Assembly: GCA_900617975.1 (NCBI GenBank)
Contig: UZAE01001623.1
Location: forward strand, 1 to 12,251
DNA length: 12,251 nt
Source: Rodentolepis nana
Lineage: Eukaryota; Platyhelminthes; Cestoda; Cyclophyllidea; Hymenolepididae
Direction: 5' to 3'
Positions 1-8,438 of the stretch are shown here, in pieces (position 1 is the first letter of the stretch; the number at the start of each line of letters is the position of its first letter). The notes under the pieces are model-generated. The model was given only the letters and a program-made list of their open reading frames with translations, did no database searches and was not told where the DNA came from. A program made the translations under genes and the position numbers.

Positions 1-790
1 AACAATATTTCAGTTTTCATTAGAATATCTTTGAGATTTAAACTGATGAATTTTAAGCATAGGTGAGTTCATTCAGGGAAAGGGTTGACTGAAGCTTCAG
101 TTAATTTGTTCCTTAATTAAACTAGTCTTGAAATCGGAGAAGAATGAAGATTGTTAGTCTAATGTGAAAGGGTAAGAGCTAGTGACTCAGATATTGGGAA
201 GAACATGGGGGCATTCGGAGGTGGAGAGAGAGGATTGTAGGAGGATCTGGTTAGAGATGAGGACTGTTTAGTGTTGGTGGTAAATTTTGATGTAAGTGCC
301 GTTGAGAGGGAAGTTATACTTGATCAAAGATTACAGGCAAATATGTGAAAATCTGAAGTTGACAAAAAAGTTGCAAGATCATTCTCCAATGATGATATAC
401 AGAGCATGGAAGGCATGCTACCAGGCATCTGGTGACTGACCGCGTAACAGCAACATTGGAAGATAAAATAGATTCAAACATACCTTCAGTACTGCTTTCA
501 ACACCTCAGTAAGATGGACCGCATTAATACCAAATTGGAGTGAAGAAGATTTAAAAAATTTTTCGTAAGAGGTCGCCACAAAGGGAATGAATAAAAACAT
601 TGTGCCTGTTTTATAATCAGAGAAATATTAACATGCCTCAATCGAAGCTTCACCATATGGCTGAGTAATATGCATGTAATTATCCCATCGGTTAAGATGA
701 GAAAACTTTACTCACATATGCTTCACCATTTCACTGTGTTTCACCGATTAGGAAATATGCGTGTAGGCTATGTTTTATTTAAGCAATCAA
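1..790. other. Intergenic, no supported gene
   Basis: No convincing gene is visible. The only coding-like stretch is a minus-strand frame at 418-600. It contains a consensus-like donor (CTGAAG then GTATGT, near 483) and a possible acceptor just upstream near 605, so a single short exon is conceivable. Nothing in its roughly 38 residues is recognisable. Around 200-260 the plus strand is purine-rich (GGAGGTGGAGAGAGAGG). I treat the block as non-coding. Confidence 0.4.
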
Positions 791-1096
791 GGGGTGTGCG
801 ATAGACTTACCTCCACTTGGTGCACCCTGGGCAACGTATATTCATATGGCAAAAAAAATCTATAAATCAACAATTGACTTCTAATTTCAAACTAACATAA
901 CCCCACCGTATGTCATATTCTTCCACTTCCACAATACTCACTTCACCTTTTTCTCTGCCTTTTGTGCCTATCTATCTCTTTTACATCTTTGAAGCACTTT
1001 TCTGTTCCCCCTCTAGAATTTTCTCGCTTTGATGTTCCTCCCCTCTGTGAAGCCCGAAGTCATCTAAAGGGCTAATGATAACTATTTGACTATTAA
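791..1096 (+). mobile_element. Dispersed retroposon-like repeat, copy 1 (truncated)
   Basis: This plus-strand segment matches the reverse complement of the repeat at 3472-3937. In a 44-base block beginning GTGCGATAGACTTACC the two copies differ at only 3 positions. Both then share a pyrimidine-rich centre (CTCTGCC, TTTACATCTTTGAA, CTGTTCCCCC) and a 3' block (CTCTGTGAAGCC, GGCTAATGATAAC). It lacks the 5' part present in copy 2 and its AAAT-type tail is degraded, ending within bases of the Kelch pseudogene. No clear target-site duplication was found. It has no coding capacity and looks like a SINE or the 3' end of a non-LTR element. Confidence 0.7.
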
Positions 1097-1103
1097 TATT
1101 GAA

Positions 1104-3132
1104 TCAGCGGAGATCATATACCTTCAGAAGTCGTAGGTGATCTATATAATCTAGTTCAGAAACCAATTTCCAAGAAAACTTTTGCTTGGAGGAGTTCATC
1201 GTTTCACGTGTTTCAATGTCATCATTATTGAATAACAACCCATATATTTTTTCACCAATGGCTACAATTAAGAGACAATGTTATCAGATCATGAGTGGAG
1301 TCTGATATTTTGAAAGATGCTATCGAAATTCAATTAACTGCTCTTTCATTTTAGGTAGAAAAAATTGATTAACCACGCAACTGAATGAATCGATCAATAT
1401 GTGCAAAGCAATAGTGATATGAACTCGGAAGGAAAGATCCTATTTTTTTTTAAAAAAGATGATAAAATTGGATTTGCCAAACAAAAGACTACCATCAAAA
1501 TAAATCTTCGGATATGAATAAAATTAGGTTTTAATCACTTCGGTCCACAAAGGTGGTCCCTCAGTGAAATAGAACAACATCTCCACAGAAGAAGTTGAAT
1601 TTAACAAATCACGAGCGACGTATACTTTTCTTTTGAAAAATTCTGCTTTTGGATATGCCCTCGAATGAAAAAAGGAGCGATTTCACACCCACTGCCTGCA
1701 TACCCAAGAGGCGATGAAGTTGTCAAAACGATTTCTGCTTTGTGGACACCCCGTGAATCATCTCCAGTTTCTACATACCCACCAACAACTAAATCACCAA
1801 CACCGGGTATATGTGCTGCTCCCGTGTCAGATCTGGGCGTTGGCATTAGGGGTAGTTTCCTACACCTAAATTTTGGAAATACTTAAATCTCGTGTGATAC
1901 TTGCTGTTTCGTTACCTTCGATCTACAATTTGGAGCTTGAAATTAGGCGAGGTCTAATATCTACATACGCACATGCTGGTGCACACTGCTACCAACATCT
2001 TGCTTATTTGGACGCACAAATGTCTGATGATGCCATATTTAACAGACCTTCAATTGTCGGATATAAGAATAAATTTTCTCCAAAGCCAATGCAGCATGAA
2101 TACTTTATTAAGTGACTGTCCTTCTGCATTTTCTCTCTTGTCAACTCTCTTATTGACACCAGTATCCTTACACTAATGAGATTATAACATTTCCAATGGA
2201 AATCAAAAGTGAATGCAAGTCAATCTCCAATCCAGATCAGACACACTTAGTTTAATGCAGAAATTGTATTTACAATCCTAGCAGGTCCAAACATCACCCA
2301 GACAAAGTATTTTGGAACGCGTATAATTTGATTATTAAATGCTTTCGTACTGGTTGCAGGTATGAATTCCTCACAAGAGTCTAAAATTTTGCCACTTTGC
2401 GTATTATATCCACCAAAAACTAGAATTGCATGATCTCGAGCCACTGAGGATTGCCTTTCTCTCTCTCCTCAATCATTGGTTAGAGTGACATAACTTCAAC
2501 ATTCTGTAGATTGATTCTTTCCACTCTTGATATACTATCTTCAAACTCGTTTATGACTCCCAGAATATAAACACTACCTTCAAGGAGTAAAATAGAGTAA
2601 TTGGGAGAAAGAAATTCAAGTTCAATCCAACCATCCAAAGCAACTGTGCTGCTCTTGGTTCGAAATTCTAATGGGATAGAAAATCTTCTTCCTCGATTTA
2701 GTTCAGGAACAGTTACTAAAACACCGCTATTTGAATCGTAATGACGCAGATAAACACAAATGATCCTTTTCATTCTACAGCGACAAAACAACGCATTGTG
2801 TATTCCATGCCATGTGTTACCTTTTCCTTCGAGATTCATTCAAATTCATAAATGTACAAATAATGGGAATCAAACAGTACCTTGCATAGCGAGATAAAAT
2901 GAAATGTGATCCACGCATTGACGTTTCAATTACAAATTCTCTCGGCAATCTCTTCATATTGACAAATAAAGAAGACGATCAAAGTGCTTTTCACGTTTAG
3001 TCCGATCGGAATTCAAAGACGAGGCATTCAACCATGTGCAGAGTGCCATGAATTTCGCTTTTCGTCCCCATCACATATCCAAGGACTTTGCAGCATGATT
3101 TGAAGTTGTTCGACTCCTTCGTGTTGGATGAA
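1104..3132 (-). pseudogene. BTB-BACK-Kelch pseudogene (paralogue of the right-hand gene)
   Basis: Reading downward, it begins with broken BACK-domain segments (3132-2870), including WLNAS, REKHFDRLL and LPREFVIE, which lie in three different frames. A Kelch exon follows (about 2774-2632, ending VALDG), then a 54-bp intron (2631-2578), an exon at 2577-2347, one at 1865-about 1475, and fused last exons at 1261-1104. Lesions against the intact copy are: CAA to TAA at 2480-2482; a 2-base expansion of a CT run at 2457-2470; donor GT changed to GA at 2346-2345; blade Trp changed to Cys (TGT) at the first codon of the 1865 exon; a 1-base deletion in the A run at 1668-1673; TAA at 1524-1526; loss of the next donor near 1474; and deletion of the last intron. 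Each lesion is read directly, and together they rule out a functional product. Related BTB-Kelch proteins are substrate adaptors of cullin-3 ubiquitin ligases. The BTB part, if it ever existed here, is not recognisable upstream. Confidence 0.85.
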
Positions 3133-3458
3133 GGGCTGGCTGGATGATAATCACTCGAAATCACCTGCTATCTTTGGTAAGCACGCACCAATGTGATTGG
3201 TGTTTGACGCGACACTTCTTGCTGATCAAACCTCAAACACATTAAGTCGATCAAGTCTACAAGATAAATACGTCAAGTTTATGAGGAGAAGTACCAGAAA
3301 CGGTGGACTTTAGTTTAGTGATGGTATCTTCTAACATCACTTGCAAATAACCCTACATATCATTATTTATTTTGAAAACCATTGACCTTCAAGAGGTGTA
3401 CATTCACCACTGTTCTTCTATCGCCCACACACACATACATTATGTATATTTTGGTTGT
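3133..3458. other. Intergenic, nothing recognised
   Basis: This is the region upstream of the recognisable BACK remnants. The missing BTB portion of the pseudogene would be expected here or beyond, but no BTB-like frame was found in any of the three minus frames that I read. A short AC-rich tract (CACACACACATACA) lies near 3427-3440. Confidence 0.4.
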
Positions 3459-3950
3459 AATAAACGAACCTATTTATTTATATCAAATAGCAGGCGTCTT
3501 AATGGTTATCATTAGCCTTTTAGTTGATTTCAGGCTTCACAGAGAGGAAGGAACATCAAATTGAAAAAGTCGAGGGGGGGGGGGAACAGAAGAGTGTTTC
3601 AAAGATGTAAGAGACAAACACAAAGCTAGAACAAAGATGAGGTGAATACTGTGAAAGTAGTCGAATATGGAATAGAGTGAGGTGATGGTAGTTTGAAGTG
3701 AGAAGTCGAATGCCGGTTAATAGACATTTCCGTCGTATGAGTATACTTTGCCCTGGGTGCACCATGTGGAGGTAAGTCTATCGCACAGCCCCATTCACTC
3801 AACGTCAACAGGGCGCCACCGCTCGTTGGCATGCAGGCACCACCACTGACATTAATAATAATGCGTCACAGCCGCAGTCGCAGTCGCCGCATCATTATTC
3901 GCCTATGCACACATCCTTCCAGGACTGCGAGCATAGCAATAAACGAACCT
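3459..3950 (-). mobile_element. Retroposon-like repeat, copy 2, with 13-bp target-site duplication
   Basis: The insertion occupies 3472-3937 (466 bp). It is bounded by an exact 13-bp direct repeat AATAAACGAACCT at 3459-3471 and 3938-3950, as expected for a target-site duplication. Read on the minus strand, it starts in a GC-rich leader with GCGGCGACTGCGACTGC and runs through the block shared with copies 1 and 3. It ends GAAGCCTGAAATCAACTAAA, GACGCCTGCTATTTG, then a short A/T tail (ATAAATAAATA) against the duplication. Tail plus variable-length duplication fits reverse-transcription insertion. No reverse transcriptase frame is present, so it is a SINE or a 5'-truncated non-LTR element. I could not identify convincing RNA polymerase III A and B boxes. 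An 11-base G run (3574-3584) lies in the pyrimidine/purine-biased centre. Confidence 0.75.
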
Positions 3951-4340
3951 CGTCTTTATGAAATCCACCATCCATTCAAATAGTTTTGTGCAGCCAAGAT
4001 TGTGAGCCAACAGATAAATCCCTAATGCGTTTTCAGTATTTATGATTATTTCAACGTCACCTCTAACAATACTAAAGAGTTGATAATGTTCTTAGGACAG
4101 TCTACCTACTCGTTTAGAATGTTTACTATTTAAAGTACTGTTCTAACTTCCTGACAACTGTGCACAAAGGAAAGATTTGTGGACATGGATCTTTGAAGCA
4201 AACGAAAGTGTGTTAAAGCGATGTTTTCTTCAACTCGAATATCCATCCTGTTGATCCCTCGCTAACTTCTTGCAACCACTTCCAGTAAGATAAATAAATT
4301 TTACAAGACTTTTCTATTTTGAAATGCCATTTAACTATAA
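3951..4340. other. Intergenic, nothing recognised
   Basis: This stretch is AT-rich unique-looking sequence. I see no gene, repeat or RNA that can be supported. Confidence 0.4.
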
Positions 4341-4718
4341 TTGGGCAATTTTTTCAAGAGCGTTAACACTGACAACACTCTTATTTATTCTTGTGTATTC
4401 TTCAAATTGGACCATTCGCTAGTTCCATCCTTGATTGCCTCTGACATACGGACACTCATGAAACAAGAAAAAATATTGTTTCAATCATGCGGCCGTATTC
4501 AGACTCTTCATCAACTTCTCCTACTTGATCACAAAATTGATGAAACAATTGAATTGGTTTTGAAAGGCGTCTTACCGTTCCATACCAACTACTTCTGCAT
4601 CATGACGGTGGCCACTCCGTTTGGCAGCACAAAATTGTTCGAAATTGTCAATCTCCCTCCACTCCAACCCCCTCCCCCCCCTACTAAATGTATATTTTTT
4701 TCAAGTAAATGTATTTAA
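4341..4718 (+). CDS. Unrecognised open frame, doubtful
   Basis: The plus-strand frame spans 125 codons. The middle (about residues 20-95) is hydrophobic-amphipathic and has protein-like composition, for example HQLLLLDHKIDETIEL. The last 25 residues are low-complexity translation of a C-rich tract (PPLQPPPPP). No domain is recognised. It has no obvious flanking splice site pair except a possible acceptor TTTTTTCAAG just inside its start. It may be chance in AT-rich DNA or a relic exon. I list it only because it is one of the longest frames outside the recognised loci. Confidence 0.12.
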   Translation: MGNFFKSVNTDNTLIYSCVFFKLDHSLVPSLIASDIRTLMKQEKILFQSCGRIQTLHQLLLLDHKIDETIELVLKGVLPFHTNYFCIMTVATPFGSTKLFEIVNLPPLQPPPPPTKCIFFSSKCI

Positions 4719-5074
4719 AATTTTATTACTAACAAGTTGTTATTTATAATTATTGTTTTAACATGAATCTCAAACTGAAAAAAAACTTTGACTTCCAATT
4801 TGTATTTTCATTTGGAAGCTCCATGGTGAAAATTGAACTGTTAAAATAAAAGCAATATTTGAAGATATCTTAGGAAAGATGCATCTAATATTTGGGCTGT
4901 TTAAAGTGAATGCCATGTTTTCAAGCAACTGTATTAACAAGAATTCACACCTCTCAAATTTTATCGCATCATCGGCATATTTGAGAACACTTCAGAGATG
5001 AAGATTTATCCCAAATATTCAATGAAACACGTTACTATGAGAAATTTTCAAATAAAGCTACTTTATTCTTGTCA
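4719..5074. other. AT-rich intergenic stretch
   Basis: This stretch is AT-rich with several AATAAA-like words on the plus strand (for example near 4848 and 5051), but no gene is identified to which they could belong. Confidence 0.4.
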
Positions 5075-5325
5075 ATGTACGATATATAACTATCCAGTTA
5101 ACGAGGGAGCAGTCTTTTTCTAAAACCTGATACGCACACTTGAAGGTGAGTAAGAGATCCTGCGTTATTTCTTGCATACACTGATCATTGGCCGAAATTG
5201 GTTTGCACATAAGGACAATCCCCCCAACACTAGTTGTGCTCCAACAGGCAGTAATCTCAAGCATTTTGGGCTTCCAATGCTCCTCCGCTGTCGCACACAA
5301 AATGGAAAGCAATTTCCCTTTCTCC
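5075..5325 (-). other. Unassigned coding-like fragment
   Basis: The minus-strand frame is open for about 85 residues and has no in-frame ATG at its start. Upstream it runs into a TAG that is also the end of a possible acceptor (ATTGAGGATAG then GAGAAAGG), so it could be an internal exon. Composition is protein-like and Cys-rich, with segments such as EEHWKPKMLEI, SVGGIVLMCKP and ITQDLLLTFKCAYQVLEKD. I do not recognise a family. It may be a real exon, a relic of a dead gene or chance. Antisense plus-strand frames over the same bases are treated as shadows. Confidence 0.2.
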
Positions 5326-5479
5326 TATCCTCAATTGAAATTCGGTTTGGACTCTTCTTTGAGAAAGAGGAAGCTTTCTAATCTTCATGGGGCAGCGATT
5401 TTACACTTAGGTCAGATCATGTTTGTACTATATTTTCTTTTGTTTCAGAAAGTAGTTTACACGAATAGTTTAGCCTTAA

Positions 5480-5498
5480 GGGAGTATTCTGGTCTAGA
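5480..5498 (+). repeat. Left terminal inverted repeat
   Basis: This 19-bp terminus starts directly after TTAA and pairs with 7007-7025 at 17 of 19 positions. The two differences are in the first four bases. Confidence 0.75.
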
Positions 5499-6083
5499 GG
5501 CATGAATTTTAGGCCATTTTTGAAGTGCTGTAAAAGAACAAGCAAAAATTTTTATTATCAATTTTTTTATACATTATTTATTCACATTAGAAGCATACAA
5601 AAAAATAAAAAAAGTAAAAATTTAAAATTCCGTTAATTATCAGCTGATGGAGTGGGGCGTCTCAAAAATTTGGTTCTTGAACATACCCATGATTTTAACT
5701 CTCCTAGCAATCCGAAATCAAAAAATAAAAAAGATTTTCAGTCTTCAATAATGTCGTCATGTTTGGAACTACGAAAATGTTATAGATATATTTTTTACAA
5801 AATGACGACTGTATAAATTATAAAATCATTTTTGTACCACTTCTTTGAACATTCTTTGATTTTTAAAAATGGTAAAAATACAAATTTGGGGATGACCGTA
5901 GTTCCGGTTATAGACAAGTCCCTAAAGAAGACTTTTAAATTTCGATTAAATCGGTTGGGCAGAATCTGAGAAATCGTGGGTATCAGATTAAAAAAAACAA
6001 TTCTGAGAAAAACGTGCTTAAAGTATCAAGTAAACTTTTTTGAAGTCTAGGTCATAAAATTATATATTTTTACTTACATTTAT

Positions 6084-6763
6084 TCAATCTGCCATTCCTG
6101 CTGCATACATTGGACCTTCCTCTACTTCAAAAAACTATTTTTGGCGTTTCTGTTTTCTATTCAAACAGTTCTAGCCTCCTTTGAAGTGCTGGATGCTCGT
6201 ATCTCTGAGAGGTCAATAGGGTGCGTTGTCTCGTCTGATAGCAAATTCTTGCTCTTCTGGACCACTTTTCACTCCCATGATCGTCATTATCTTCAATATC
6301 GGTATAAATCCTTCATTAAAATACACACTGCAATAAATGTTGCAATTTCAATGAACTAAGACCCGGAATGGATATGCTTTGGAGCGAAAGTCCATATCAG
6401 CGAGTTTACGGACTCATTATTATTTTGAGTTTCTGAACCCAAACATTGAATCATTGACTCTTCTGATGATAAGCTTCGAAGGATTTGTGAACGAATGGAC
6501 ATGATGGAATGTAGCGTAGACTATTGCAAGTAATGCACTTTTAAACCCGAGTCCGCATTGAGTCGTTCTTAAAAATCCAATATCGTTGTTATATGTAGTA
6601 CACGAAACAAACAAAGAAATTGCTGAAAAGACCGTGAAAAACTCCAAAACACAGTAGCCGTACTTATTGTCTATCATTACTTCTTCATCATTTGATTTCC
6701 TCAATTTTGCTGCTGATGCACTTGTAAAACTGCTGTTACCATGTTCTAAATTCAATTGTCGTG
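6084..6763 (-). pseudogene. Degraded, internally deleted transposase
   Basis: The N-terminal part (6763-6437) includes SFTSASAAKL, YGYCVLEFFTVFSAISLFV, CGLGFKSALLA and a degraded INRR-type motif (IIRRVNDSMFGF). This matches the pattern of the N-terminal segment of animal Mutator-like transposase-domain proteins, though the expected paired cysteines are partly lost. It is followed at once (6430 onward, other frame) by the C-terminal part. That part has TQNNNESVNSLIW (family signature QNxNES(L/V/F)Nxx(I/L)W), then APKH, IEIATFIAVCI, NEGF, MGVKSGP and EIRASSTSKEAR, ending EEGPMYAAGMAD and TGA at 6084-6086. Stops include TAG 6356-6358 and TGA 6161-6163, and frameshifts fall near 6316-6321 and 6211. 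The central catalytic region is missing, leaving about 230 of an expected 500-plus residues. The family is recalled from pattern knowledge, not a search. Confidence 0.75.
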
Positions 6764-6764
6764 A

Positions 6765-6799
6765 AATATATATATATAGATAAATGGATAGATAGATAT
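6765..6799. repeat. TA / GATA-type microsatellite
   Basis: A TATATATA tract is followed by GATA/GATAA units. It lies exactly at the upstream end of the transposase remnant, where translating it gives only an artefactual Tyr/Ile/Ser string. It may have expanded over the original N terminus. Confidence 0.8.
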
Positions 6800-7006
6800 A
6801 ACGGAACAAAAGGGCTTACTAAGAAATATAGATTCAGGTAGTCAGAGAACCCATTTTGTCTTTTGTTCGATTAGTTGCAGCCCAACCGATTTGGATGCCT
6901 GCTCAACAAAACACTTATTTCTCCGAAAATAATTGGAATTTTTGAAAAATCTCTCTTAGGCATATTCTGAAATAGTTGAACTATGGAAATATGAAAATTG
7001 ATTTTT

Positions 7007-7025
7007 TCTAGACCAGAATACCCTC
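7007..7025 (-). repeat. Right terminal inverted repeat
   Basis: This 19-bp sequence is the inverse of the left terminus. It reads GAGGGTATTCTGGTCTAGA on the minus strand and is followed outward by ATAA. Confidence 0.75.
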
Positions 7026-7467
7026 ATAAAGTCAGTTAATTACTTTGAAATGCGTTTATAATGAGAATTCTAACAGAGAACAAGCTTGTTAACAATATCC
7101 TACCATTTCACAATTTTGTCTACTCTTATTGAATGCAAAATAGTAGTAAGAATCATTTGTTCTTAACTCAAATGGCAATGCCTTAGCAAATTGATGAGCT
7201 GCCCCTTAAAATGGGGGTGGGGGGTAGGGGGTGATTGGCTTGATAATTTATCCCTCTCGCTAGCGGGTCTCAGTTTTACCAAGATTTGCAGTAAGCAACT
7301 TATCAACTTGGACATCCCACTTAGTTGCCCTTGTCTAATTGCTTTTATGCGAATAATGATCTAATGAAAGTCTTTATTAGTCATGTGTGCGTGTCTTTCA
7401 AAGGCAAAGGTTAAATATTGGATGGAAAAAAATACCTGGTTAACGTTAAATTTTGACAATAAAATAT
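7026..7467. other. Intergenic with G-rich tract and candidate poly(A) signal
   Basis: No gene is seen here. Three long G runs (5, 6 and 5 bases) lie at 7213-7231. On the minus strand AATAAA at 7378-7373 sits about 90 bases beyond the stop of the Cys-rich frame, a suitable place for its polyadenylation signal. Confidence 0.45.
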
Positions 7468-8128
7468 TCATCCAAAAGGGGTACGCTCTGGTTTCAGCAA
7501 ATTAAATGGTACTTGGTGAATTGCTTCACTTTCATATCCACGTTCTTCTTGATCTGCTTTCCCGAATTTTTCTCTCTTATATATTTCCTTGTCCCTCACA
7601 CAGATACTATGTTGTGCCATTGAAAAGGAACATTTCTGATTACTTAAAGGAAGCATGCTGATACCACCATATTGTCGACTACAATCACAAGTGAATATTG
7701 ATTTTTCCCAGTTCTCTAACAATCTCGAAATTTCTCCTTCCACAATAACTGCAAGAGATTTCCACCCAAGAACTACCTGCACTCACTGCTGCAAGATGAC
7801 GTCCACAATTGCATCGAATACCAGACTGCTCTAAGGGCCTTGCAGATGGTGAATATTGAGAAGTGATAGCAGGTGGGTTTCTGAGTTCTGTGAATGTGAA
7901 CTGTCTTCCACCCTCACCAATGTGGGCAGAGGTAATTCTGGATGCTTCTGCAGCAACCCTGTCTTGAGAACTGAACGTATTGTTGGTTGTGGTTATATTT
8001 TGTAAGGGCTTATTTGTTGAGAATTGAAAATTTTCCCGTTCTAACGCTCCTGATGCATCAGATCCTATTGAAATTAGTTGTCGTTCTAGATCACCGACCG
8101 TGTATTGACGAGCACACTCACAGGTCAT
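7468..8128 (-). CDS. Unrecognised Cys-rich protein, zinc-ribbon-like, split over two frames
   Basis: The first frame starts at an ATG (8126-8128) just after a possible acceptor (AATCAATCAG) and runs to TGA at 7685-7687. It begins MTCECARQY, has a Ser/Thr/Gln-rich middle, and then a CxC ... CxxC segment (IRCNCGRHLA, then EISCSYCGRRN, about residues 103-133). This looks like a small zinc ribbon, though I know no matching family. A second minus frame (7782-7468) contains FTCDCSRQYGG, a near copy of the first motif, and ends RTPFG. The shared motif argues that both frames belong to one gene. They could be joined by a frameshift near 7690. Alternatively, a GT-AG pair (7776 to 7749, 28 bp) would connect them but remove the CxxC half. 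AATAAA lies about 90 bases downstream. It may be a gene with an upstream exon, or a recent pseudogene; function unknown. Confidence 0.4.
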
Positions 8129-8438
8129 TATAGGAGACTGATTGATTTATTATAGCATTCATTGGCTGATGGGAAATTAATGGCCCATCGAAACGAATAG
8201 GAGTTTCCAATACACTTCACATTCGTAACCGAGGTTGTGAAACCGAGGACGACAAAGTTGAGTGAATTTCTCCTAGATCACCACTCTGATTCAGAAGGTT
8301 TGTGGCCTTCTGGTTCAGTTATGCGCGTTCTAAATTTTCGGTTGCGATATAACGATTACTTTTCGTCTCTTATTAGAAGTTGAACTTGTGACATTATGAT
8401 CTCTTACATGGCCATAGCTATCGCCAATATATTTTGGT
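8129..8438 (-). other. Upstream of the Cys-rich frame, possible exon
   Basis: There is one protein-like minus frame at 8318-8217 (NQSGDLGEIHSTLSSSVSQP). It follows a possible acceptor (ATAACTGAACCAG) and could be an upstream exon of the Cys-rich gene. This rests on composition and position only. Otherwise nothing is recognised. Confidence 0.2.

Larger units (their letters stand above)
5480..7025 (-). mobile_element. Internally deleted cut-and-paste DNA transposon (Kolobok/Mutator-like candidate)
   Basis: The ends are inverted repeats. The left end reads GGGAGTATTCTGGTCTAGA, and the right end read on the minus strand is GAGGGTATTCTGGTCTAGA (17 of 19 identical). Left flank bases are TTAA (5476-5479) and right flank bases ATAA (7026-7029), so a TTAA target duplication with one substitution is possible. 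A subterminal block AAATCGGTTGGGC is also inverted between the arms (5947-5959 and near 6876-6888). Inside, the minus strand carries transposase remnants (separate entry). The left 600 bp and right 200 bp are AT-rich arms without coding. The element is plainly dead. Superfamily placement rests on the transposase resemblance plus TTAA-like flanks and is inference. Confidence 0.75.

Noticed and set aside
1665..2176. Plus-strand frames over the left Kelch copy, similar to plus-strand frames at 10834-11197
   Set aside because: The similarity is duplicated antisense exon and intron sequence. The minus strand carries the Kelch pattern, and changes do not favour the plus frame.
3382..3564. Plus-strand 60-codon frame
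   Set aside because: It crosses the boundary of repeat copy 2, its target duplication and an AC tract.
3556..3832. Minus-strand frames within repeat copy 2
   Set aside because: They are translations of a non-coding repeat and are not preserved in copies 1 and 3.
5143..5152. Consensus-like donor AAGGTGAGTA on the plus strand
   Set aside because: No plausible exon precedes it on that strand.
5172..5505. Plus-strand frames ending in the transposon's left end
   Set aside because: They overlap a more protein-like minus frame and run into the terminal inverted repeat.
6141..6359. Plus-strand 72-codon frame
   Set aside because: It is antisense to the transposase C-terminal remnant.
7685..7782. 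Deliberate dual coding in the overlap of the two Cys-rich frames
   Set aside because: The overlap is only about 98 bases and is explained more simply by a frameshift or small intron.
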